The translations under genes and the position numbers were made by a program. DNA of 9,236 bases from Clostridia bacterium (GTDB taxonomy: Bacteria > Bacillota > Clostridia > Saccharofermentanales > UBA5734), in NCBI GenBank assembly GCA_009929975.1, contig RZZF01000053.1, positions 1 through 9,236 of the forward strand. The letters are read 5' to 3'. Under the pieces are notes generated by a model, which worked only from the letters and a program-made list of their open reading frames with translations, made no database searches and was not told the origin of the DNA. This document shows positions 1 through 5,122 of this stretch, piece after piece; the first letter of the stretch is position 1; each line of letters begins with the position of its first letter.

Positions 1-189
1 TTCCTCATCGTCGTAGCGGCTGCTCATTTTCCCACAAATCGGACACGGGTACTTCGCTGTCTTTTTTGCTTCTATATAGATGTGTACCGCTTTGTCTCTC
101 GCATCGAATTCTGCCCGTGTTATTTTCCATGGGTCTTTCAGTCCGATTGAACGCTCAAACATCGTCACAAAATTGAATACCGGTTCCAT
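1..189 (-). CDS. ISL3-family transposase, N-terminal fragment (cut by window edge)
   Basis: Reading the minus strand from the ATG at 189 gives 63 open codons up to the first base of the window, so the gene continues off the left side. The fragment resembles the start of ISL3-family transposases. It has a short helical lead, a Trp-Lys-Ile-Thr stretch (residues 21-24), a beta-rich segment, and the first half of a zinc-binding knuckle, Cys-Pro-Ile-Cys-Gly, at residues 49-53. In the family a second Cys pair and a DDE catalytic domain follow; these would lie outside the window. The start is supported by AAGGAAG seven bases upstream. The fragment looks more AT-rich than the chromosomal genes to its right, which fits a mobile element. 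Whether the full element is intact cannot be judged here. Confidence 0.8.
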   Translation of the reverse strand, partial: MEPVFNFVTMFERSIGLKDPWKITRAEFDARDKAVHIYIEAKKTAKYPCPICGKMSSRYDDEE

Positions 190-213
190 TCGATCACTTC
201 CTTTGTGATCAAA
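189..213 (-). promoter_or_regulatory. Hairpin enclosing the transposase ribosome-binding site
   Basis: On the minus strand GATCAC (210-205) and GTGATC (197-192) are perfect reverse complements around a seven-base loop, AAAGGAA, which is the Shine-Dalgarno sequence. Adding one G-U and two A-U pairs lengthens the stem to nine pairs (213-205 with 197-189), so it reaches the A of the start codon. The 5' arm overlaps or precedes the start expected from the TATAAT box. Only transcripts entering from outside the element would carry the whole hairpin. Confidence 0.55.
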
Positions 214-218
214 TTATA
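213..218 (-). promoter_or_regulatory. Probable -10 box of the transposase promoter
   Basis: The minus strand reads TATAAT, a perfect sigma-A -10 hexamer, 23 bases before the transposase ATG. Transcription would start near 206. The -35 region at the usual spacing is poor (TTATCT or similar at 237-242), so the promoter is probably weak, as is common for transposases. Confidence 0.5.
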
Positions 219-219
219 T

Positions 220-249
220 CCTCATTTCACGGAGATAGATAAAGAGCCC
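220..249 (-). repeat. Candidate terminal inverted repeat of the ISL3-like element
   Basis: The outermost bases of the presumed element, read inward on the minus strand, begin GGGCTCTTTATCTATCTCCG. The GGCTCTTT-like start is the recognisable part. The inner limit is a guess based on the usual repeat length of roughly 15-40 bp in this family. The partner repeat lies outside the window. Confidence 0.45.
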
Positions 250-268
250 GACAAAACCGCTGCTTTGC

Positions 269-296
269 TTGCAAATCTGACAGCCGGTTGTTAAAT
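269..296 (+). promoter_or_regulatory. Possible promoter of the P-loop ATPase gene
   Basis: TTGCAA (269-274) and TTAAAT (291-296) are separated by 16 bases and lie 32 bases before the ATG at 328. Both boxes match sigma-A consensus only in part. It is the best candidate between the insertion sequence and the gene, and lies just outside the presumed element edge. An original promoter could also have been separated from the gene by the insertion. Confidence 0.3.
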
Positions 297-327
297 TTGT
301 ACATATGCCGACAGAAGAAAAGCAGGG

Positions 328-1038
328 ATGGTAAAATTCGTGAATTCATCATTCAAACTGAAGACACTTCATCATATCACCGCGTTTGTCGGAGCCTATG
401 GCAGTGGAAAATCTGAGGTCAGCGCAAACTTCGCTGTCTGGCTGGCCGGGACCGGACATCCGGTGACGCTGTGCGATCTCGATATGATCAATCCGTTTTA
501 TCGGACCGCCGATGCCGCCGCCGCGCTGGAAGCCCGCGGCATCCGCATGATCGTACCGCAGTTTGCCGGCACCAACGTGGATGTTCCGGCACTGCCGCCG
601 GCGGTCCGGTCGGTGTTTGACCAGCCCGGCGGCTATGCGGTACTGGACATCGGTGGCGAGGATCTCGGCGCCAGGGTGCTGGCGTCACTCCGCCCGGAAA
701 TGGCCGCGGCGGATACGGCCGTCTACATGGTCATCAATACCAGCCGGCCGCAGACCGCGACGGTTGAAAAGATCCTTGAGCAGGCTGCCTCGCTGGCCGC
801 TGCCGCGGCCCTTGAGCTTGACGGCCTGGTCCAGAATACGAACCTGCTTGAGGCCACGGACCCGGACACCCTCCTCCGTTCGGATCCGATTCTGCAGGAA
901 GCGGCGGATATTCTCGGTCTTCCGGTCGTGTTCGCGGCAGCCATACCGCAGTCCGCTCCTGATTCGTGGCGGGACGCTGCACGCCCCTGCCTGCTGATGG
1001 AGCGGTTCATCACCTATCCCGGATCATCACTTGCCTGA
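328..1038 (+). CDS. ParA/MinD-like P-loop ATPase linked to the 2-oxoacid oxidoreductase genes
   Basis: This 236-residue protein has the layout of a MinD/ParA/CobQ-type nucleotide-binding fold. It has a Walker A loop GAYGSGKS at residues 22-29, a switch-like Asp-Leu-Asp...Asn-Pro-Phe at 50-57, a hydrophobic strand ending in Asp-Ile-Gly-Gly at 107-110 (Walker B/switch position), and Gln-Asn-Thr-Asn at 169-172, where this fold often contacts the base. The first lysine of the deviant ParA Walker A is missing. There are only two cysteines (49 and 221) and no CxxC, so it does not look like an Mrp/Nbp35 iron-sulfur carrier. No signal peptide or membrane segment is visible. It lies 54 bp before the ferredoxin-like subunit gene in the same direction. 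Its role is unknown; helping assembly or regulation of the oxidoreductase is inference from position. The start is uncertain because the ATG has only a weak AGAAG site at 313-317; the GTG at 340 is an alternative. Confidence 0.85.
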   Translation: MVKFVNSSFKLKTLHHITAFVGAYGSGKSEVSANFAVWLAGTGHPVTLCDLDMINPFYRTADAAAALEARGIRMIVPQFAGTNVDVPALPPAVRSVFDQPGGYAVLDIGGEDLGARVLASLRPEMAAADTAVYMVINTSRPQTATVEKILEQAASLAAAAALELDGLVQNTNLLEATDPDTLLRSDPILQEAADILGLPVVFAAAIPQSAPDSWRDAARPCLLMERFITYPGSSLA

Positions 1039-1059
1039 GACAGGCTGTACGCTTATAAT
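1031..1059 (+). promoter_or_regulatory. Sigma-A promoter for the oxidoreductase genes
   Basis: TTGCCT (1031-1036) and a perfect TATAAT (1054-1059) have the ideal 17-base spacing. The -35 box lies within the last codons of the upstream ATPase gene. Transcription would begin near 1066, leaving a leader of roughly 27 bases before the ferredoxin ATG at 1093. This lets the four enzyme subunits be made independently of the ATPase. Confidence 0.7.
1033..1045 (+). repeat. Small inverted repeat overlapping the -35 box
   Basis: GCCTG (1033-1037) and CAGGC (1041-1045) are inverted around AGA. The repeat covers most of the -35 hexamer and the stop codon of the ATPase gene. It could be a repressor or activator site. 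It has no T-run after it, so it is not a terminator. With five-base arms, chance is a real alternative. Confidence 0.3.
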
Positions 1060-1081
1060 GTTACGATACACGTGAAAAAGC

Positions 1082-1087
1082 AGGAGG
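1082..1087 (+). promoter_or_regulatory. Ribosome-binding site fixing the ferredoxin-subunit start
   Basis: AGGAGG lies five bases before the ATG at 1093. It sits inside the longer reading frame that could begin at GTG 1072, so the true start is 1093 and not 1072. Confidence 0.85.
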
Positions 1088-1092
1088 CTTAC

Positions 1093-1299
1093 ATGGCAAA
1101 AGTTGAATTCAATGAGGAGCGGTGCAAAGGCTGCGGTCTCTGCGTGCCGGTCTGTCCGAAGCATATTATCTCGCTGCGGCGGGACCGTCTCAACAGCAAG
1201 GGATTTCATCCTGCCGGCGTTGAGGCGATGGACCAGTGCATCGGCTGCACATTTTGTGCGGTCATCTGTCCCGACAGTGTGATTGAAGTGTATCGATAG
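1093..1299 (+). CDS. 2-oxoacid:ferredoxin oxidoreductase, delta (ferredoxin-like 2x[4Fe-4S]) subunit
   Basis: This 68-residue protein is a bacterial-type two-cluster ferredoxin. The first cluster motif is Cys11-x2-Cys14-x2-Cys17-x3-Cys21-Pro and the second is Cys49-x2-Cys52-x2-Cys55-x3-Cys59-Pro, so all eight ligands are present. In four-subunit 2-oxoacid:ferredoxin oxidoreductases this subunit relays electrons from the TPP subunit to free ferredoxin. The assignment as a subunit, and not as free ferredoxin, rests on its position directly ahead of the alpha-subunit gene. Its stop codon overlaps the next gene's AGGAGG, a sign of coupled translation. The family name would be VorD or KorD, but symbols for this subunit vary. 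Confidence 0.92.
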   Translation: MAKVEFNEERCKGCGLCVPVCPKHIISLRRDRLNSKGFHPAGVEAMDQCIGCTFCAVICPDSVIEVYR

Positions 1300-1303
1300 G
1301 AGG
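1298..1303 (+). promoter_or_regulatory. Ribosome-binding site of the alpha-subunit gene, overlapping the upstream stop codon
   Basis: AGGAGG begins within the TAG stop of the ferredoxin-subunit gene and lies five bases before the ATG at 1309. The arrangement favours translational coupling of the two subunits. Confidence 0.8.
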
Positions 1304-1308
1304 CCGAC

Positions 1309-2376
1309 ATGAACCAGCGTATTTTGATGAAGGGGAATGAAGTGATTGCCGAAGCCGCGGTCAGGGCCGGGTGCCGGCATTATTTCGGTTATCCCATCAC
1401 GCCGCAGACGGAGATCATGCATTATATGGCCCACCGGATGATTGAAGCCGGTGGCGTGATGGTCCAGGCGGAAAGTGAAGTCGCGGCGATCAATATGGTC
1501 TATGGCGCGGCCGCCGCCGGTGCCAGGGTCATGACATCCAGTTCGAGTCCGGGTATCAGCCTCAAGCAGGAAGGCTTCTCCTATATCGCCGGGGCGGAAC
1601 TGCCGGCGGTCGTTGTCAATATTGTGCGTTCCGGTCCGGGACTCGGCGGAATTCTGCCGGCACAGGGTGACTATTTTCAGGCCACCAAGGGTGGCGGACA
1701 TGGTGATTACCGCAATATCGTGCTGGCGCCGGCCAGCATCCAGGAACTTTATGAACTCACGGTTGATGCCTTCAATCTGGCTGAGCGCTACCGAATGCTG
1801 ACCATGATCTTCGGTGACGGCACCCTCGGTCAGATGATGGAGCCGGTGCTGTTCCGTGAAGAAGAGCCGATCAACCGTCCGGACCGGCCGTGGGCTGTTA
1901 CAGGCACACAGGGCCGGCGTGAACATAATACCGTTCAGTCGATCTATATCGAGGCGGATGATCTGGAACAGGTCAATCTGCGGCTGCAGGCCAAGTATCA
2001 TGAGGTCGCCGCACAGGAAACACGCTATGAAACCGTCGGTTGCGACGACGCGGAAATCATCGTTGTCGCGTTCGGCACCTGCAGCCGGATCAGCCGCAAT
2101 GTCATCCGCCAGGCAGCCGATGAAGGCATCAAGGTGGGCCTGGTACGGCCGATCACCCTCTGGCCGTTCCCTGAACACATTCTCGATCAGCTGTCGCAGA
2201 AAGGCCATGTCCGTGCCTTTCTCGATATCGAGCTGAACAGCGGGCAGATGCTCGAAGATGTCCGGCTGGCTGTCAATGGCCGCCGCCCGGTCCATTTTCT
2301 CGGACGGATGGGCGGCAATTTGCCGACACAGAAAGAAATTCTCGAAAAAATCCGGGAGATCGCGGGGAGATCATGA
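1309..2376 (+). CDS. vorB: 2-oxoacid:ferredoxin oxidoreductase, alpha subunit (VorB-like)
   Basis: This 355-residue protein matches the alpha subunit of 2-oxoacid:ferredoxin oxidoreductases, closest in feel to 3-methyl-2-oxobutanoate (2-oxoisovalerate) dehydrogenase VorB. It has the Tyr-Pro-Ile-Thr-Pro substrate/CoA signature at 28-32, a Glu-Ser-Glu segment at 55-57, a serine-rich Thr-Ser-Ser-Ser-Ser-Pro-Gly loop at 76-82 and Arg-Ser-Gly-Pro-Gly-Leu-Gly at 107-113. A C-terminal transketolase-C-like domain follows from about residue 230. With the beta subunit it binds TPP and converts a 2-oxoacid plus CoA to acyl-CoA, CO2 and reduced ferredoxin in the cytoplasm. Its last codons overlap the beta gene by four bases. 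Substrate cannot be fixed from motifs: 2-oxoisovalerate is the best guess and 2-oxoglutarate is an alternative. Confidence 0.92.
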   Translation: MNQRILMKGNEVIAEAAVRAGCRHYFGYPITPQTEIMHYMAHRMIEAGGVMVQAESEVAAINMVYGAAAAGARVMTSSSSPGISLKQEGFSYIAGAELPAVVVNIVRSGPGLGGILPAQGDYFQATKGGGHGDYRNIVLAPASIQELYELTVDAFNLAERYRMLTMIFGDGTLGQMMEPVLFREEEPINRPDRPWAVTGTQGRREHNTVQSIYIEADDLEQVNLRLQAKYHEVAAQETRYETVGCDDAEIIVVAFGTCSRISRNVIRQAADEGIKVGLVRPITLWPFPEHILDQLSQKGHVRAFLDIELNSGQMLEDVRLAVNGRRPVHFLGRMGGNLPTQKEILEKIREIAGRS

Positions 2377-3128
2377 TGGAAAAAGTATTTGCCAGAACCA
2401 AAGGACTGACCGACAAACCGTTTCATTATTGTCCGGGCTGCACACATGGGATCATTCATCGCCTGATCGCTGAAGTCATGTGTGAGCTGGATATCCTGGA
2501 TGAGACGATCGGGGTGTCTTCTGTCGGATGTACTTATAATAATTACGAATATTTCGCCTGTGACATGGTTCAGGCCGCACATGGCCGCGCGCCGGCCGTC
2601 GCGACCGGCATCAAGCGTGTTCATCCGGACAACATGGTCTTTACCTATCAGGGAGACGGAGACCTGGCCGCGATCGGAACGGCGGAAATTATCCACGCGG
2701 CTGCCCGCGGCGAGAAGATCTGTACATTTTTCGCCAATAACGCCGTCTACGGAATGACATCGGGACAGATGGCCCCGACCACCCTGCTCGGACAAGTGAC
2801 CACCACCTCGCCGTTCGGGCGCGATGCTGATCTGCAGGGTTATCCGATCAATGTCTGCGAAATGCTGGCCACCTTGCCCGGCGCGGTCTATCTCGAGCGC
2901 GTTAAAGTGACTGATTTCAAATCAATCCAGCAGGCGAAGAAAGCGATCCGCAAGGCCTTTCGCGTCCAGCAGCAGCGACTTGGCTTCGCGCTGGTCGAGA
3001 TTCTGTCGACCTGCCCGACGAACTGGGGCAAGAGTCCGGCTGAATCACTTGCCTGGGTTGACCAGGTGATGGTTCCGCAGTACCCGCTCGGCGTTTTCCG
3101 CGGAGCTGATCTGGAGGTGGACGCATGA
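2373..3128 (+). CDS. 2-oxoacid:ferredoxin oxidoreductase, beta (TPP-binding) subunit
   Basis: This 251-residue protein is the thiamine pyrophosphate subunit. The TPP/Mg motif runs from Gly-Asp-Gly-Asp at 94-97 to Asn-Asn at 122-123 and Tyr-Gly-Met-Thr at 126-129. An N-terminal Cys20-Pro-Gly-Cys23-Thr-His-Gly motif and Cys214 could supply cluster ligands, as in related beta subunits. The start overlaps the alpha-subunit stop as ATGA. A second in-frame ATG at 2376 is better spaced (six bases against three) from GGGGAG at 2364-2369, so the protein may begin at Met2. It is translated with alpha as a pair. Substrate preference (branched-chain or 2-oxoglutarate) is not visible. Confidence 0.92.
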   Translation: MMEKVFARTKGLTDKPFHYCPGCTHGIIHRLIAEVMCELDILDETIGVSSVGCTYNNYEYFACDMVQAAHGRAPAVATGIKRVHPDNMVFTYQGDGDLAAIGTAEIIHAAARGEKICTFFANNAVYGMTSGQMAPTTLLGQVTTTSPFGRDADLQGYPINVCEMLATLPGAVYLERVKVTDFKSIQQAKKAIRKAFRVQQQRLGFALVEILSTCPTNWGKSPAESLAWVDQVMVPQYPLGVFRGADLEVDA

Positions 3129-3670
3129 CCGATTATTCAATTATTCTGGCCGGTTTCGGCGGCCAGGGCATTTTGTCATCCGGACGTATTGTCGCGACCG
3201 CGGCCTTGCTGGAGGGGCGTGAAGTTTCCTGGTTTCCATCATATGGACCTGAGATGCGCGGAGGCACTGCCAACTGCAGCGTGGTGATCTCAGATGAAGC
3301 GATCGGGTCTCCGGTTGTCAACGAGCCCGATGTCCTGATCGCGCTCAACGGACCATCGCTCGAAAAATTCGCGGGTCAGGTCCGTCCCGGCGGTCTGGTC
3401 ATTGTCGATCGCTCGCTGGTCCACCAGCAGCCGCAGCGCGATGATCTCCGTTTCTTCGCGATCCCGGCCTCGGAAATGGCTTCGAATCTGGGCAATATGG
3501 CATTCGCGACGGTCATTTTACTCGGCTGTCTCAGCCGAAACAGCGACTGCATGGGCCGTGAGGCGTTTGAGAAAGCTCTGTACGAGGTTTTACCTGAGCG
3601 GCATCATCATCTGATTCCCGCTGAGATGTCGGCATTTGATCAAGGCGTGGCTTTTCAGGCTGCGACATGA
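3125..3670 (+). CDS. 2-oxoacid:ferredoxin oxidoreductase, gamma subunit
   Basis: This 181-residue protein is the gamma subunit, which in this enzyme class helps bind CoA. It carries the Gly-Phe-Gly-Gly-Gln-Gly-Ile motif at residues 10-16. It also has the conserved Ser-Tyr-Gly-Pro-Glu-Met-Arg-Gly-Gly-Thr stretch at 39-48. Length is typical. The ATG overlaps the beta-subunit stop (ATGA) and is preceded by GGAGGTG. It is the last gene of the operon, and a strong terminator follows 41 bases after its stop. Order delta-alpha-beta-gamma and the lack of fusion fit four-subunit enzymes, as opposed to the single-chain pyruvate enzymes of clostridia. Confidence 0.92.
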   Translation: MTDYSIILAGFGGQGILSSGRIVATAALLEGREVSWFPSYGPEMRGGTANCSVVISDEAIGSPVVNEPDVLIALNGPSLEKFAGQVRPGGLVIVDRSLVHQQPQRDDLRFFAIPASEMASNLGNMAFATVILLGCLSRNSDCMGREAFEKALYEVLPERHHHLIPAEMSAFDQGVAFQAAT

Positions 3671-3711
3671 TGCCTTTCCACTGTGGATGAGCGGACTTTT
3701 GGCAGTCTGAC

Positions 3712-3742
3712 AAAAGAGCTGACACCGATCAGCTCTTTTTTG
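3712..3742 (+). terminator. Rho-independent terminator after the oxidoreductase operon
   Basis: AAAAGAGCTGA (3712-3722) pairs perfectly with TCAGCTCTTTT (3729-3739) around a six-base loop, and the descending arm runs into a T-tract. It separates the oxidoreductase operon from the glycogen operon. The A-run on the left arm also makes it a possible terminator for minus-strand transcripts. Confidence 0.92.
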
Positions 3743-3743
3743 T

Positions 3744-3771
3744 TTGTCCTGACGGAGAGTTACGGTATAAT
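3744..3771 (+). promoter_or_regulatory. Promoter of the glycogen operon
   Basis: A perfect TATAAT at 3766-3771 is preceded 16 bases upstream by TTGTCC (3744-3749), or by TTTGTC at 17 bases. It starts directly after the terminator T-run. Transcription near 3778 gives a leader of about 75 bases before the glgC start. Confidence 0.65.
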
Positions 3772-3799
3772 GAGTACAGACCGGAAGAGAAAACAGATC

Positions 3800-3815
3800 A
3801 TATCATTGATATCAT
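3800..3815 (+). repeat. AT-rich palindrome and direct repeat in the glgC leader
   Basis: ATATCATTGATAT (3800-3812) is a perfect 13-base palindrome centred on 3806. ATATCAT also occurs twice in direct orientation (3800-3806 and 3809-3815). It lies about 22-37 bases after the predicted transcription start, a place where a repressor could block elongation. No known operator was recognised. Confidence 0.35.
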
Positions 3816-3839
3816 ATTTTTCTGACGGATGACAGGAAC

Positions 3840-3845
3840 AGGAGG
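3840..3845 (+). promoter_or_regulatory. Ribosome-binding site fixing the glgC start
   Basis: AGGAGG is eight bases before GTG 3854 but only two before TTG 3848. GTG 3854 is therefore the likely start. Confidence 0.8.
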
Positions 3846-3853
3846 AATTGCAC

Positions 3854-5110
3854 GTGGCTAAAAATGAAGTAATTGCAATGATTCTGGCCGGAGGACAAGG
3901 ATCGCGCCTCGGTGTGCTGACTAAACATCTGGCTAAACCGGCGGTTCCCTATGGAAGCCGTTACCGGATCATCGATTTTCCTCTCAGCAATTGTACGAAT
4001 TCCGGTATTGAGATGGTGGGTGTTCTGACACAGTATCAACCGCTTGCGCTGAATACCTACATCGGCAATGGCCATCCATGGGATCTGGACCGCAACAAAG
4101 GCGGCGCGTTCATTCTGCCGCCATACCAGAGTACCAGCCGCAGTGACTGGTACACCGGTACCGCGAACGCGATCTTCCAGAATATCGAATTCATTGAAAA
4201 CTATGATCCCCGCTATATTCTTGTTCTGTCCGGCGACCATATCTACAAAATGGATTACGCGAAAATGCTGCAGGCCCATATCAGGGAAGAAGCGGACGCG
4301 ACCATCGCCGTTTTTGAGGTTCCCTGGGAGGAAGCCTCCCGCTTTGGTCTGATCCTGACGGATGAAAAGGATTATGTCACTGATTTTCAGGAAAAACCGA
4401 AAAAGCCGCAAAGCAACCTGGCTTCGATGGGCGTTTACGTATTTACCTGGGAATCACTGCGCAAACAGCTGATCGAAGATGACTCAAACAAGAACTCCAG
4501 CCATGATTTCGGCAAGAATATCATCCCGCGCATGCTCAAAGACGGTGATCGGCTCTGTGCCTACCGTTTTTCCGGCTACTGGAAGGATGTCGGCACCATT
4601 GCCAGCCTGTGGGAAGCCAATATGGATATTCTCGACCGGCCGGAGGAACTTAATTTCCGTGACCGCAGCTGGCGCATCTACAGCAAGAACCCGGTCAAAC
4701 CGGCCCATTATATCGCCTCATCGGCGAAGGTGGTCAACAGCGCACTGACCGACGGGTGTTCGATCTACGGAACGGTCGAACATTCGGTTCTGTCCAACAG
4801 CGTGACGGTGGAAAAGGGCGCGGTCGTCCGTGACTCGATCCTCATGCCGGGTGTTACGGTGAAGTCCGGCGCGTTTCTCGACAAGTGCATCGTCGGTTTT
4901 GAAACCGTAATCGGCCGCAATGTCCGGGCCGGAGCCAGTGTCGAAGGGACCTGTGATTACAACAGTCCATATTGTCAGGATGGGATTACCGTATTCGAAC
5001 GCGGGCTTGTCATCCGTGATAACAGTGTGATTCCGGGCAACTGCATGGTCGAGTGCAGCGGAGATCAGGAATGCAGCGACGTGATTGAATCCACGTTCCG
5101 CGTGCGCTAG
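3854..5110 (+). CDS. glgC: Glucose-1-phosphate adenylyltransferase (ADP-glucose pyrophosphorylase), catalytic subunit
   Basis: This 418-residue protein makes ADP-glucose from ATP and glucose 1-phosphate, the committed step of bacterial glycogen synthesis. The nucleotidyltransferase domain shows Gly-Gly-Gln-Gly-Ser-Arg-Leu at 13-19, Lys-Pro-Ala-Val-Pro-Tyr-Gly at 28-34, Gly-Thr-Ala-Asn-Ala at 102-106, and [10 protein letters not shown] at 126-135, which includes the catalytic Asp128. It also has Glu-Lys-Pro at 180-182 and Tyr-Trp-Lys-Asp-Val-Gly-Thr at 242-248. A left-handed beta-helix of hexapeptide-like repeats follows from about residue 290. Length is normal for GlgC. Start is GTG. It is the first gene of the operon, and glgD follows after 12 bases, so the two subunits are made together. 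Confidence 0.97.
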   Translation: MAKNEVIAMILAGGQGSRLGVLTKHLAKPAVPYGSRYRIIDFPLSNCTNSGIEMVGVLTQYQPLALNTYIGNGHPWDLDRNKGGAFILPPYQSTSRSDWYTGTANAIFQNIEFIENYDPRYILVLSGDHIYKMDYAKMLQAHIREEADATIAVFEVPWEEASRFGLILTDEKDYVTDFQEKPKKPQSNLASMGVYVFTWESLRKQLIEDDSNKNSSHDFGKNIIPRMLKDGDRLCAYRFSGYWKDVGTIASLWEANMDILDRPEELNFRDRSWRIYSKNPVKPAHYIASSAKVVNSALTDGCSIYGTVEHSVLSNSVTVEKGAVVRDSILMPGVTVKSGAFLDKCIVGFETVIGRNVRAGASVEGTCDYNSPYCQDGITVFERGLVIRDNSVIPGNCMVECSGDQECSDVIESTFRVR

Positions 5111-5116
5111 GGGAGG
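5110..5116 (+). promoter_or_regulatory. Ribosome-binding site fixing the glgD start
   Basis: GGGGAGG, overlapping the last base of the glgC stop codon, is six bases before ATG 5123. The in-frame TTG at 5117 directly abuts it and is too close to be used. Confidence 0.8.
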
Positions 5117-5122
5117 TTGGCC

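Larger units (their letters stand above)
1..249 (-). mobile_element. End of an ISL3-like insertion sequence (transposase-proximal end)
   Basis: The transposase start lies about 60 bp inside a probable element edge. Read on the minus strand from 249 inward, the sequence opens with GGGCTCTTTATC, which resembles the GG(C/G)TCTTT-type termini I recall for ISL3-family elements. The boundary is therefore placed at 248-249. ISL3 elements usually make 8-bp target duplications, so the first bases outside (about 250-257) would be one copy. The other end is not in the window, so neither the repeat pairing nor the duplication can be checked. Confidence 0.6.

Noticed and set aside
305..334. Nine-codon frame just before and overlapping the ATPase start, considered as a leader peptide
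   Set aside because: It has no ribosome-binding site and no run of regulatory codons, and no attenuator-like hairpins follow it.
1072..1092. Upstream GTG start for the ferredoxin subunit, adding seven residues
   Set aside because: The AGGAGG site lies within this extension and is correctly spaced for ATG 1093. The GTG is also only a few bases from the predicted transcription start.
1027..2295. A 422-codon open frame on the minus strand, opposite the alpha-subunit gene
   Set aside because: It lies almost wholly opposite vorB, which has clear family motifs and a strong ribosome-binding site. The antisense product shows no recognisable domain, and long antisense frames are expected from the codon bias of GC-rich genes.
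2187..2795. Minus-strand open frame across the alpha/beta junction
   Set aside because: Overlaps two well-supported genes, has no family resemblance, and looks like an antisense shadow.
3812..4411. Minus-strand open frame of 199 codons over the glgC leader and 5' half
   Set aside because: Most of it is antisense to glgC and has no recognisable domain. It would also end in the glgC leader without a terminator of its own.
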